From assembly GCA_021786915.1 (NCBI GenBank), contig JAJYMP010000013.1:1-13053 (forward strand): 13,053 bases of DNA, written 5' to 3'. Under the pieces are notes generated by a model. That model had not been told where the DNA came from, ran no database searches, and saw only the letters and a program-made list of their open reading frames with translations. Made by a program: the position numbers and the translations under genes. This document shows positions 7,148 through 13,000 of the stretch, in pieces. The DNA comes from Chloroflexota bacterium. Its GTDB lineage: Bacteria > Chloroflexota > Limnocylindria > Limnocylindrales > CSP1-4. Each line of letters opens with the position of its first letter. Positions within the stretch are counted from its first letter, which is position 1.

Positions 7148-7237
7148 CTCCCGCCTTCGGGCCCCTCGCTCGGGCTGAGCGTCCAACCCGCCGTCCCCGC
7201 CCCCGGGCGAGGCGGCCCAAGCGTCCCGGGTCATGCC

Positions 7238-8185
7238 ATGGCACACGCGTCCTCGTTGCTGTTCATCCTCGGCACGATCGTCACGGCGGTCGCGCTCGGC
7301 CTGCACGTCGGGCACGCCGTCCTGCTCGCCAACGGACGGCGGATTGCCACGGCCTTCGCGCCGTCGCCGTCGCGCCAGCCCACGCTCGCGGCAGCCGGCG
7401 TGACCGGGTCCTTCGTGACGTCGCGGGCCTCGCGCGATTCCGGCGGTCCCTCGCTGGCGGCCTCGGCCACGGGGCTGTCGCGCGCCGCGACGCTGACCGC
7501 GGTCGTCGCCTTCGCGCTGCTGCTGGCGTCGCTCCTGGCGCGGGCGATCGTCGTGGGGCGCGGGCCGTACGGCAACCTGTACGAGTTCAGCGAGGCGTTC
7601 GGGACCACCATCCTGGGCGGCTACCTGTTCCTCGCGCAGCGCTACTCCATCCGCCAGATCGGCTTCATCCCGGTGGGCGTCGCCCTGGCCGTGCTGCTGT
7701 ACGCGTCGTCCCTGCCGGGAGACGTGTCGCCGCTGGTGCCGGCGCTCCAGAACGCGCCGCTGCTGACGATCCACGTGGGCATGGCGGTGCTCTCCTACGG
7801 GATCTTCGCGACCGCGTTCGCGGCGGGCGTCGGCTACCTGGTCCAGGGCACGGGCGACCGCTTCGGCTGGCTGCCGTCGCACCGGACGCTCGACGAGGTG
7901 GCGTACCGGTCGGTGATCATCGCGTTCCCGATCTTCGCGACGATGATCGTGCTGGGCTCGTGGTGGGCGTCGATAGCGTGGTCCGCATACTGGAGCTGGG
8001 ACCCCAAGGAGACCTCGGCGCTCGTGACCTGGCTCACCTACGCGATCTACCTGCACGCGCGCAACCAGCGACGCTGGGCGGGGCGACCGGCGGCGCTGCT
8101 GCTGGTGGTGGGCTTCGGGATGGTGCTGGTCACCTACTCCGGGTCGCTCTGGTTCACCGGGCTCCACTCGTACAGCGGGCTGTAG
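7238..8185 (+). CDS. ccsB: Cytochrome c biogenesis protein CcsB (CcsA/ResC/CcmC family)
   Basis: A 315-aa polytopic membrane protein with about eight hydrophobic segments, including ~6-24, 82-104, 146-162, 176-200, 225-248 and 285-303. The tryptophan-rich WWD-type motif lies at GSWWASIAW...YWSWDPKE (W252-E258), the heme-handling signature of this family. Likely heme-ligand histidines are H179 (HVGM), H273 (LHAR) and H310 (GLHSY near the C-terminus). In the System II pathway CcsA/CcsB-type proteins work with Ccs1/ResB to export heme and attach it to CxxCH motifs of apocytochromes outside the membrane. No ResB, CcdA or thioredoxin gene is in the window. The start is ATG 7238, with no good Shine-Dalgarno and no TANNNT. 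Co-transcription with the zinc-ribbon gene is plausible. ccsB is the common annotation name; ResC would be equivalent. Confidence 0.93.
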   Translation: MAHASSLLFILGTIVTAVALGLHVGHAVLLANGRRIATAFAPSPSRQPTLAAAGVTGSFVTSRASRDSGGPSLAASATGLSRAATLTAVVAFALLLASLLARAIVVGRGPYGNLYEFSEAFGTTILGGYLFLAQRYSIRQIGFIPVGVALAVLLYASSLPGDVSPLVPALQNAPLLTIHVGMAVLSYGIFATAFAAGVGYLVQGTGDRFGWLPSHRTLDEVAYRSVIIAFPIFATMIVLGSWWASIAWSAYWSWDPKETSALVTWLTYAIYLHARNQRRWAGRPAALLLVVGFGMVLVTYSGSLWFTGLHSYSGL

Positions 8186-8314
8186 GCGCGGGGTCACGTG
8201 CCTCGCTTGCTGCGCCCCGGCCTCGCCCCAGCGATTCCTGTTCACTCCCCCCAGGCGTGCTATGCGGGTCTGTTCTCCTGTCCATCCTCCCCAGGCGTGT
8301 CCAGGCATCGTGCC

Positions 8315-8347
8315 TTCCTGAACACCTCCAGGGGTGGTGTTCAGGAA
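8315..8347 (+). terminator. 12-bp perfect hairpin, possible ccsB terminator
   Basis: TTCCTGAACACC (8315-8326) and GGTGTTCAGGAA (8336-8347) are perfectly complementary, with a 9-nt loop. The stem sits inside the 40-bp repeat block, 130 bases past the ccsB stop. No U-tract follows, so it may belong to the repeat element rather than be a dedicated terminator. Confidence 0.4.
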
Positions 8348-8366
8348 TCGCGCCTCGCATAGCACC

Positions 8367-8387
8367 TTCCTGAGGCGTATTCAGGAA
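8367..8387. repeat. Short inverted repeat TTCCTGA/TCAGGAA
   Basis: TTCCTGA (8367-8373) and TCAGGAA (8381-8387) are separated by 7 nt. The arms resemble those of the longer hairpin at 8315-8347, so the same half-site is used in both orientations within the repeat block. Confidence 0.5.
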
Positions 8388-8402
8388 TCGGCAACGCCGA
8401 CG

Positions 8403-8425
8403 GTGGCGGGCGACGCGCGCCGGTC
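8403..8425 (+). repeat. 23-bp direct repeat, copy 1
   Basis: Begins GTGGCGGGCGACGCGC and ends GCCGGTC. It is identical over 23 bp to copy 2 at 8450-8472, 47 bp downstream. Flanking bases differ, so the identity is bounded. It lies upstream of the HTH-nuclease gene and directly after the 40-bp repeat block. Confidence 0.75.
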
Positions 8426-8449
8426 CGCGACAGCCGCCCGGGCGTGGCC

Positions 8450-8472
8450 GTGGCGGGCGACGCGCGCCGGTC
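8450..8472 (+). repeat. 23-bp direct repeat, copy 2
   Basis: Exact copy of 8403-8425. It ends 46 bp before the ATG at 8519, a position suited to an operator for the HTH protein or to one end of an inserted segment. Confidence 0.75.
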
Positions 8473-8505
8473 GGCCGAGATGAGTCCCGGATGAGTGCCC
8501 GCAGC

Positions 8506-8511
8506 CAGACT
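8506..8511 (+). promoter_or_regulatory. Weak -10 (CAGACT) for the HTH-nuclease gene
   Basis: CAGACT ends 7 nt before the ATG at 8519. It fits the spacing of the leaderless genes but has C in place of the first T of TANNNT. Weak on its own. Confidence 0.25.
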
Positions 8512-8518
8512 GGCGCCC

Positions 8519-9253
8519 ATGACGGACAAGGAGATCGGGCGAGCATTCCGGGCGGTCCGGATCAAGCGGGGACTGAGGCAGTCAGATGTGGCGGCGGCCG
8601 CCGGGGTATGCCAGCAGACCGTGTCAAAGGTCGAGGGCGGCAAGCTCAGTGGACTGACCGTGGGTGTCCTCCGACGGATGGCCACGGCGGTCGACGCACG
8701 GGTGGATGTTGACTTCCGATGGCGGGGCGCCGATCTCGCGAGACTGGTCGGCGGTCGCCATTCAGCGATGCACGAGGCCATGGCCGGGATCTTCGCCGGC
8801 CTGCCCGAGTGGGTCTCGCAGCCGGAGGTCAGCTTCTCGATCTACGGGGAGCGCGGGATCATCGACATCCTCGCCTGGCACGCCCCCACGCAGAGCCTGC
8901 TGGTGATCGAACTCAAGACCGAGTTCGCAGACCTCCAGGAGACCCTCGGAACGCTTGACCGCAAGATGCGGCTGGCGAAGTCGATCGCCAGAGAGCGGGG
9001 CTGGGAAGCCAAGACAATCAGCGCCTGGCTTCTGGTCGCCGAGGGGTCGACCAATCGCGCCCGAGCCGCGGCCCACCGATCGATGCTTCGCGCCGCCCTC
9101 CCCGACGACGGGCCCACCATCCGGGCATGGCTCCGGCACCCGATCGGCCGAGTCCGCGCCCTCAGCTTCCTTTCGGCGTCCGGCGGGGCGGGCCGTGGCT
9201 TCGCCCAGCAGCACAGGGTCCGGGCGAAGCGCATCGAGACCCGCGCCACGTAG
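8519..9253 (+). CDS. Helix-turn-helix protein fused to a PD-(D/E)XK nuclease-like domain
   Basis: A 244-aa protein with two parts. Residues ~5-60 are a Cro/CI (XRE-type) helix-turn-helix containing RQSDVAAAAGV and QQTVSKVEGG. Residues ~75-175 carry a nuclease-like core: D116 in GIIDILAW, a strand LLVI, then E131-L132-K133 in ELKTE, which is the spacing of a PD-(D/E)XK active site; a helix LDRKMRLAKSIARERGW follows. It may be an autoregulated DNA-binding nuclease, a restriction or defence component, or a regulator whose nuclease fold is only structural. The domain call is by motif. ATG 8519 is chosen over an in-frame GTG at 8495 because the HTH begins just after it. Codons such as AGA, ACA, CGA and GGA are more frequent than in neighbours, which hints at transfer. 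No partner methylase or toxin is adjacent. Confidence 0.8.
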   Translation: MTDKEIGRAFRAVRIKRGLRQSDVAAAAGVCQQTVSKVEGGKLSGLTVGVLRRMATAVDARVDVDFRWRGADLARLVGGRHSAMHEAMAGIFAGLPEWVSQPEVSFSIYGERGIIDILAWHAPTQSLLVIELKTEFADLQETLGTLDRKMRLAKSIARERGWEAKTISAWLLVAEGSTNRARAAAHRSMLRAALPDDGPTIRAWLRHPIGRVRALSFLSASGGAGRGFAQQHRVRAKRIETRAT

Positions 9254-9306
9254 GGTTGGGGGCCCCGCGCGGGAGAGTGCGTTCGCACGCCCGTTCGATA
9301 TACCAT

Positions 9307-9412
9307 GGTGGACAACGCCGTGGACAACCCGCTCGAGCGTGTGGAGACCAGCCACCGCGAACGTGGACAGGCGCCCCCGGAGCGTTGACGGAGGGTCCCG
9401 GAGCGTGGACAG
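9307..9412 (-). promoter_or_regulatory. Phased cluster of DnaA-box-like motifs
   Basis: Against the high-GC DnaA box TTGTCCACA (read here as TGTGGACAA on the plus strand), 9307-9315 and 9319-9327 match at 8 of 9 positions. Copies at 9340-9348, 9362-9370 and 9404-9412 match at 7 of 9. A degenerate copy lies at 9383-9391 (5 of 9). All share one orientation. From the second copy onward the spacing is 21, 22, 21 and 21 bp, about two helical turns, so the sites face one side of the helix. DnaA boxes upstream of nrdAB are known to control E. coli ribonucleotide reductase expression, so a similar role is inferred. No binding data exist here. Confidence 0.55.
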
Positions 9413-9438
9413 GCGCGGGAACCCCCGACAGGCCGATT

Positions 9439-9454
9439 CCCCCATATCTTGCGA
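9439..9454 (+). promoter_or_regulatory. NrdR-like box 1 (degenerate)
   Basis: The core CATATCTTGCG resembles the 16-bp NrdR-box consensus (acaCwAtATaTwGtgt) at its central ATAT and TTG positions. It lies 33 bp, about three helical turns, upstream of the better box 2. Tandem boxes at whole-turn spacing are normal for NrdR. Confidence 0.5.
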
Positions 9455-9470
9455 TGCGTGCAAGCATTGG

Positions 9471-9488
9471 ACCACAACATCTTGTGGT
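9471..9488 (+). promoter_or_regulatory. NrdR-like box 2
   Basis: ACCACAA and TTGTGGT form a perfect 7-bp inverted repeat around CATC. The inner 16 bp match the NrdR-box consensus at about 12 of 16 positions. It ends 7 bp before the -35 of the nrdJ promoter, where a repressor would block RNA polymerase. NrdR is the nucleotide-sensing repressor of ribonucleotide reductase genes; its own gene is not in the window. Confidence 0.7.
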
Positions 9489-9495
9489 TTGGGGC

Positions 9496-9524
9496 TTGAC
9501 CTCCATCCCTGCGGCGCGTAGATT
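9496..9524 (+). promoter_or_regulatory. nrdJ promoter, TTGACC-17 bp-TAGATT
   Basis: A housekeeping sigma70-type promoter: -35 TTGACC (9496-9501), a 17-bp spacer and -10 TAGATT (9519-9524). It is the only clear two-element promoter in the window. The expected start site is near 9531, giving a leader of about 290 nt. Confidence 0.75.
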
Positions 9525-9695
9525 CACGGGGTCGCCCTGACGCCGGACGACCTTCGAAGGGCCTCGTCGGGAGAGCGGCAGCAACCGCTGGACGGACCCC
9601 GAGACCCCCCGGCGCCGGCGACCCGACGGAAGTTCTCGCAGCTACGCGCCACCCCCATCCGTGGACCGCGAGGACGTCACCGCTCGGAGCCCGCT

Positions 9696-9720
9696 CACGC
9701 AGAGCACGCAGACCACGCAG
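9696..9720 (+). repeat. 9-bp tandem repeat in the nrdJ leader
   Basis: CACGCAG occurs at 9696-9702, 9705-9711 and 9714-9720, an exact 9-bp period with AG or AC between. The following GCGTG can pair with the CACGC of any copy, so the repeat could shift hairpin position in the mRNA. Confidence 0.65.
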
Positions 9721-9784
9721 CGTGCGTCCCGGCCGGCACCCGGGGACCTGCGCCCGGGATCCGAGAGGACCATCGGCCAAGAGG

Positions 9785-9810
9785 TCCCGCGCCCCTGCGG
9801 GAACGGAGGA
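9785..9810 (+). promoter_or_regulatory. Hairpin and Shine-Dalgarno that set the nrdJ start
   Basis: TCCCGC (9785-9790) pairs with GCGGGA (9797-9802). GGAGGA (9805-9810) follows, 10 nt before the ATG at 9821, with a second purine run (GGAAG) nearer. The stem stops just short of the ribosome-binding site, so alternative pairing could gate translation. Confidence 0.5.
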
Positions 9811-9820
9811 GACGGAAGAG

Positions 9821-12800
9821 ATGGCGCAGGCTCGAGAGGTTGTCCCGGTCATGGATCCCAAGATCACGTCCAAGCGCTCCAAGCACGCCGCCACGGGGGT
9901 GGCCGCGAGCCGGAGCGGGCTCGGGGGCCCCTACGGCGCCAGCTTCACCGGCGAGGGCACGCGCGGGCTCACCTTCGAGCGCCGCTGGACGCGGCCGGGC
10001 GTCCACCCGTACGACGAGATCAGCTGGGAGTACCGGACCGCGGGCATCAGCTCCGAGACCGGCAAGACTGTCTTCGAGCAGAAGGACGTCGAGGTCCCGG
10101 TCTTCTGGTCCCAGCTCGCCACCAACGTCGTGGTCAGCAAGTACTTCCGCGGCCATGTCGGCACGCCCGAGCGCGAGCACAGCGTCAAGCAGCTGATCGA
10201 CCGCGTCGTCACCACCATCGCGGCGTGGGCGGAGACCAACCGCTACTTCGCCACGGACGAGGACCTCGCCGCGTTCCAGGCTGAGCTGACCCACCTGCTC
10301 GTCCACCAGAAGATGAGCTTCAACTCGCCGGTCTGGTTCAACGTGGGCATCGAGGCGAAGCCGCAGTGCTCCGCGTGCTTCATCAACTCGGTCCAGGACA
10401 ACATGAGCAGCATCATGGACCTCGCCAAGACCGAGGCCATGCTGTTCAAGTACGGCTCGGGCGCGGGCGTCAACCTGTCAGCGATCCGGAGCTCGAAGGC
10501 CAAGATGTCGGGCGGCGGCATCGCCAGCGGCCCCGTCAGCTTCATGCGCGGCTACGACGCGTTCGCGGGCGTCATCAAGTCGGGCGGCAAGACCCGCCGC
10601 GCGGCCAAGATGGTGATCCTCGACGTCGACCACCCCGACGTCCTCGACTTCATCGAGTCCAAGGCCAAGGAGGAGCAGAAGGCCTGGGCCCTGATCGAGC
10701 AGGGCTACGACCCGAGCTTCACCGGCGAGGCCTACGGGAGCGTGTTCTTCCAGAACGCCAACCACAGCGTCCGCGTCACCGACGAGTTCATGCGCGCCGT
10801 CGAGCGGGACGCCGAGTGGCAGACCCACGAGGTCACCGACGGCCAGCCGGCCGGCACGTACAAGGCGCGGGACATCTTCCGCAAGATGGCCGAGGCGGCC
10901 CACCTGTGCGGCGACCCCGGCATCCAGTACGACACCACGATCAACGACTGGCACACCAGCGCGGCCTCGGACCGGATCTACGCGTCCAACCCGTGCAGCG
11001 AGTACATGTTCCTCAACGACACGGCGTGCAATCTCGCGAGCCTGAACCTGATGAAGTTCGTGCGCGAGGACGGCGAGTTCGACGTGGACGCCTTCCGGTT
11101 CGCGGCGAAGGTGACGATCACGGCGCAGGAGATCCTGGTGGACAACGCCAGCTACCCCACGCCCAAGATCGAGGAGAACAGCCACCGCTTCCGACCGCTC
11201 GGCCTGGGCTACGCCAACCTCGGCGCGCTGCTGATGAACCGCGGCCTGGCCTACGACTCCCACGAGGGGCGCCAGTACGCGGCCGCGATCACCGCCCTGA
11301 TGCACGGCGAGGCCTACCGCCAGAGCTCGATCATCGCGCGCGACCACGGCGGCCCGTTCGTCGAGTACGACCAGAACCGCGACTCGTTCCTGCGGGTCAT
11401 CCGCAAGCACCGCGAGGCTGCGCACCGGATCCCGACGGACGTCGTCCCGGCCGACATGATCGAGAGCGTCCACGCGCTCTACGACGAGGTCGAGGCGCTG
11501 GGCGAGGCCCACGGCTTCCGCAACGCCCAGGTGACCGTGCTCGCCCCCACCGGGACCATCGCGTTCATGATGGACTGCGACACCACCGGCATCGAGCCCG
11601 ACATCGCGCTCATCAAGTACAAGAAGCTCGTCGGCGAGGGCTACCTCAAGATCGTCAATCAGACGGTCCCGGCCGCCCTGCGCAAGCTGGGCTACACGCC
11701 CACGCAGGTCGAGGAGATCCTCGCCTACATCAACGAGCGCGAGACCATCGAGGGCGCGCCCGGCCTCAACCCAGAGCACCTCCCGGTCTTCGACTGCGCG
11801 TTCAAGCCGCAGAACGGCGAGCGGTCCATCCACTACATGGGCCACATCCGGATGATGGGCGCGGTCCAGCCGTTCATCTCGGGCGCGATCTCCAAGACCG
11901 TCAACATGCCCGAGGCGGCGACCGCGCAGGAGATCGAGACCGTTTACCTCGAGGGCTGGAAGCAGGGCCTCAAGGCGATCGCGATCTACCGAGACGGGTC
12001 GAAGCGCTCCCAGCCGCTGTCCACCGGCAAGAAGAAGGAGGCCGAGGCCGAGTCCTCGCCGGCCGACAAGGAGACGATCGAGGCGCTGCGCCGCCAGCTC
12101 GCCGTCGCCCAGGCCGAGGCCACCCGCCCGCACCGCCGCCGGCTCCCCGCCGAGCGGACCGCGCTCACCCACAAGTTCGACATCGCCGGGCACGAGGGCT
12201 ACATCACGGTGGGCCTCTACCCCGACGGCCAGCCGGGCGAGATCTTCCTCAAGATGGCCAAGGAGGGCTCGACGATCTCGGGCCTGATGGACACGCTGGC
12301 CACCTCGGTCAGCCTGGCGCTCCAGTACGGCGTGCCGCTCAAGGACGTCGTGAACAAGTTCGCCCACGTGCGGTTCGAGCCCAGCGGCTTCACCGGCAAC
12401 CCGGAGATCCCGATCGCGAAGTCGCTGGTCGACTACATCTTCCGCTGGCTGGGCTCGCGCTTCCTGCCAGCCGAGGACAAGGCCAGCCTGGGGCTCATCG
12501 ACCGGTCGCAGATCGTGTCCGAGGCACCCTCGCCGTTCGGGGCGTCGGCCCTCGCGCCACGCGCCGACGAAGGAATCACGGCCCAGTCGGAGGCGATCTC
12601 GGCGCACGCTCCGGTTCCCGCGCCGGCTCCGACTCCTGCGTCCTCGGACGCGGCGCCCAGGGCGTCGGCCGCCCACGCGTCGTCGGCTTCGGCGTCGGCC
12701 GGCTCGGCCCCGTCGGCCTCGGTCGCCATCCCGATCCCGGTCCCGGTCGTCCGCGAGGAGCTGGCGGTCATCGCCACCAACAGCGCGGCCACGTCGAACG

Positions 12801-13000
12801 GCAACGGCAACAGCAACGGGAAGGGGCTGGCGTCGATCGCCGCGTCGCTCGGGGGCAGCTCGCTCTCGGCAGGCGGCCCGAAGGTCACGTTCTCAGCCCA
12901 GGCCGACTCCCCCAGCTGCGCCGAGTGCGGCTCGATCATGGTCCGCAACGGCTCCTGCTACAAGTGCCTCAACTGCGGGTCCACGTCGGGCTGCAGCTGA
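9821..13000 (+). CDS. nrdJ: Class II (adenosylcobalamin-dependent) ribonucleotide reductase
   Basis: Reduces ribonucleotides to deoxyribonucleotides using a B12-derived radical, without a separate radical subunit. The protein is 1059 aa. QCSACF gives the redox cysteine (C183 or C186). NPCSEY gives N390, radical cysteine C392 and E394. C403 lies 11 residues on, the class II spacing seen in Lactobacillus and Thermotoga enzymes. PTGTIAFMMDCDTTGIEPD (from P576) is a class II hallmark. After the barrel (to ~725) come a charged linker, a TSCPD domain (~782-880), a low-complexity Ala/Ser/Pro/Asn-Gly linker (~905-1030), and a cysteine cluster (C1033, C1036, C1046, C1049, C1052, C1058) expected to bind zinc or relay thiols to the active site. 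ATG 9821 is chosen for its Shine-Dalgarno. A GTG at 9722 would add 33 implausible residues; ATG 9851 is an alternative. The 53 bases after the stop show no terminator. Confidence 0.97.
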   Translation: MAQAREVVPVMDPKITSKRSKHAATGVAASRSGLGGPYGASFTGEGTRGLTFERRWTRPGVHPYDEISWEYRTAGISSETGKTVFEQKDVEVPVFWSQLATNVVVSKYFRGHVGTPEREHSVKQLIDRVVTTIAAWAETNRYFATDEDLAAFQAELTHLLVHQKMSFNSPVWFNVGIEAKPQCSACFINSVQDNMSSIMDLAKTEAMLFKYGSGAGVNLSAIRSSKAKMSGGGIASGPVSFMRGYDAFAGVIKSGGKTRRAAKMVILDVDHPDVLDFIESKAKEEQKAWALIEQGYDPSFTGEAYGSVFFQNANHSVRVTDEFMRAVERDAEWQTHEVTDGQPAGTYKARDIFRKMAEAAHLCGDPGIQYDTTINDWHTSAASDRIYASNPCSEYMFLNDTACNLASLNLMKFVREDGEFDVDAFRFAAKVTITAQEILVDNASYPTPKIEENSHRFRPLGLGYANLGALLMNRGLAYDSHEGRQYAAAITALMHGEAYRQSSIIARDHGGPFVEYDQNRDSFLRVIRKHREAAHRIPTDVVPADMIESVHALYDEVEALGEAHGFRNAQVTVLAPTGTIAFMMDCDTTGIEPDIALIKYKKLVGEGYLKIVNQTVPAALRKLGYTPTQVEEILAYINERETIEGAPGLNPEHLPVFDCAFKPQNGERSIHYMGHIRMMGAVQPFISGAISKTVNMPEAATAQEIETVYLEGWKQGLKAIAIYRDGSKRSQPLSTGKKKEAEAESSPADKETIEALRRQLAVAQAEATRPHRRRLPAERTALTHKFDIAGHEGYITVGLYPDGQPGEIFLKMAKEGSTISGLMDTLATSVSLALQYGVPLKDVVNKFAHVRFEPSGFTGNPEIPIAKSLVDYIFRWLGSRFLPAEDKASLGLIDRSQIVSEAPSPFGASALAPRADEGITAQSEAISAHAPVPAPAPTPASSDAAPRASAAHASSASASAGSAPSASVAIPIPVPVVREELAVIATNSAATSNGNGNSNGKGLASIAASLGGSSLSAGGPKVTFSAQADSPSCAECGSIMVRNGSCYKCLNCGSTSGCS

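Larger units (their letters stand above)
8231..8390 (-). repeat. Four degenerate 40-bp tandem units with nested inverted symmetry
   Basis: On the minus strand the units are 8390-8351, 8350-8311, 8310-8271 and 8270-8231, each exactly 40 bp. Units 1 and 2 begin CGATTCCTGA and unit 3 begins CGATGCCTGG. Positions 11-18 read close to ACACGCCT in units 1, 3 and 4. Units 2-4 carry CAGGA at about positions 31-35. The block also has mirror structure: CGATTCCTG (8232-8240) pairs with CAGGAATCG (8382-8390), and GTGCTATGCG (8257-8266) with CGCATAGCAC (8356-8365). Unit 2 alone forms a 12-bp perfect hairpin. A unit length not divisible by three argues against coding. It could be a small palindromic mobile element, a structured RNA or a protein-binding array. 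Confidence 0.85.
8186..8518. other. Intergenic region with tandem and direct repeats
   Basis: A 333-bp non-coding gap between ccsB and the HTH-nuclease gene. It holds a 160-bp block of four 40-bp units (8231-8390), two exact 23-bp direct repeats (8403-8425 and 8450-8472) and a weak promoter candidate for the downstream gene. No reading frame here looks coding. Confidence 0.75.
9254..9820 (+). other. Control region and 5' leader of nrdJ
   Basis: 567 bp without a convincing gene. In order it holds a short hairpin GTGC/GCAC (9277-9288), a row of DnaA-box-like motifs (9307-9412), two NrdR-like boxes (9439-9454, 9471-9488), a consensus promoter (9496-9524) and a long structured leader running to the nrdJ ATG. 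The in-frame extension of nrdJ to a GTG at 9722 lies in this leader and is not considered coding. Confidence 0.7.
9531..9820 (+). ncRNA. Structured 5' leader of nrdJ, possible riboswitch or attenuator
   Basis: The predicted leader holds several stems. GACGA (9546-9550) can pair with TCGTC (9564-9568). The overlapping CGTCGGG (9565-9571) can instead pair with CCCGACG (9622-9628), enclosing the hairpin AGCGG/CCGCT (9574-9578/9585-9589, loop CAGCAA) and a self-complementary CCGGCGCCGG (9609-9618). These two folds exclude each other. Further down are a CCCGGG hairpin (9739-9758) and TCCCGC/GCGGGA (9785-9802) just before the Shine-Dalgarno. Because the enzyme uses adenosylcobalamin, a cobalamin switch was considered, but I see no B12-box sequence. 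All structures are by eye. Confidence 0.4.

Noticed and set aside
7148..7237. Separate promoter or terminator between the zinc-ribbon gene and ccsB
   Set aside because: Only a 5-bp stem CGCTC/GAGCG (7167-7181) and no TANNNT near the ccsB ATG; co-transcription is the simpler reading.
6176..8365. 729-codon minus-strand frame across the NYN, zinc-ribbon and ccsB genes
   Set aside because: Runs opposite three genes with clear motifs, has Arg/Gly/Asp-rich composition, and starts inside the non-coding 40-bp repeats.
8231..8390. CRISPR array
   Set aside because: Units are contiguous 40-bp degenerate repeats without unique spacers, and no cas gene is present.
8154..8546. Coding reading of the 40-bp repeat block on the minus strand
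   Set aside because: A 40-bp period shifts frame every unit, so no repeated peptide results, and the frame overlaps the end of ccsB and the start of the HTH gene.
9254..9530. Replication origin (oriC)
   Set aside because: DnaA-like boxes are present, but there is no dnaA, dnaN or other origin-linked gene and no clear AT-rich unwinding tract. A regulatory role before nrdJ fits better.
9531..9820. Classic cobalamin riboswitch
   Set aside because: No B12-box (AGTCAGGAGACC-like) or GCCACTG segment could be found, although the enzyme uses adenosylcobalamin. A different or novel class is not excluded.
9722..9820. N-terminal extension of NrdJ from the GTG at 9722
   Set aside because: The extra 33 residues are Arg/Pro/Gly-rich and coincide with leader hairpins and the Shine-Dalgarno, which points to ATG 9821.
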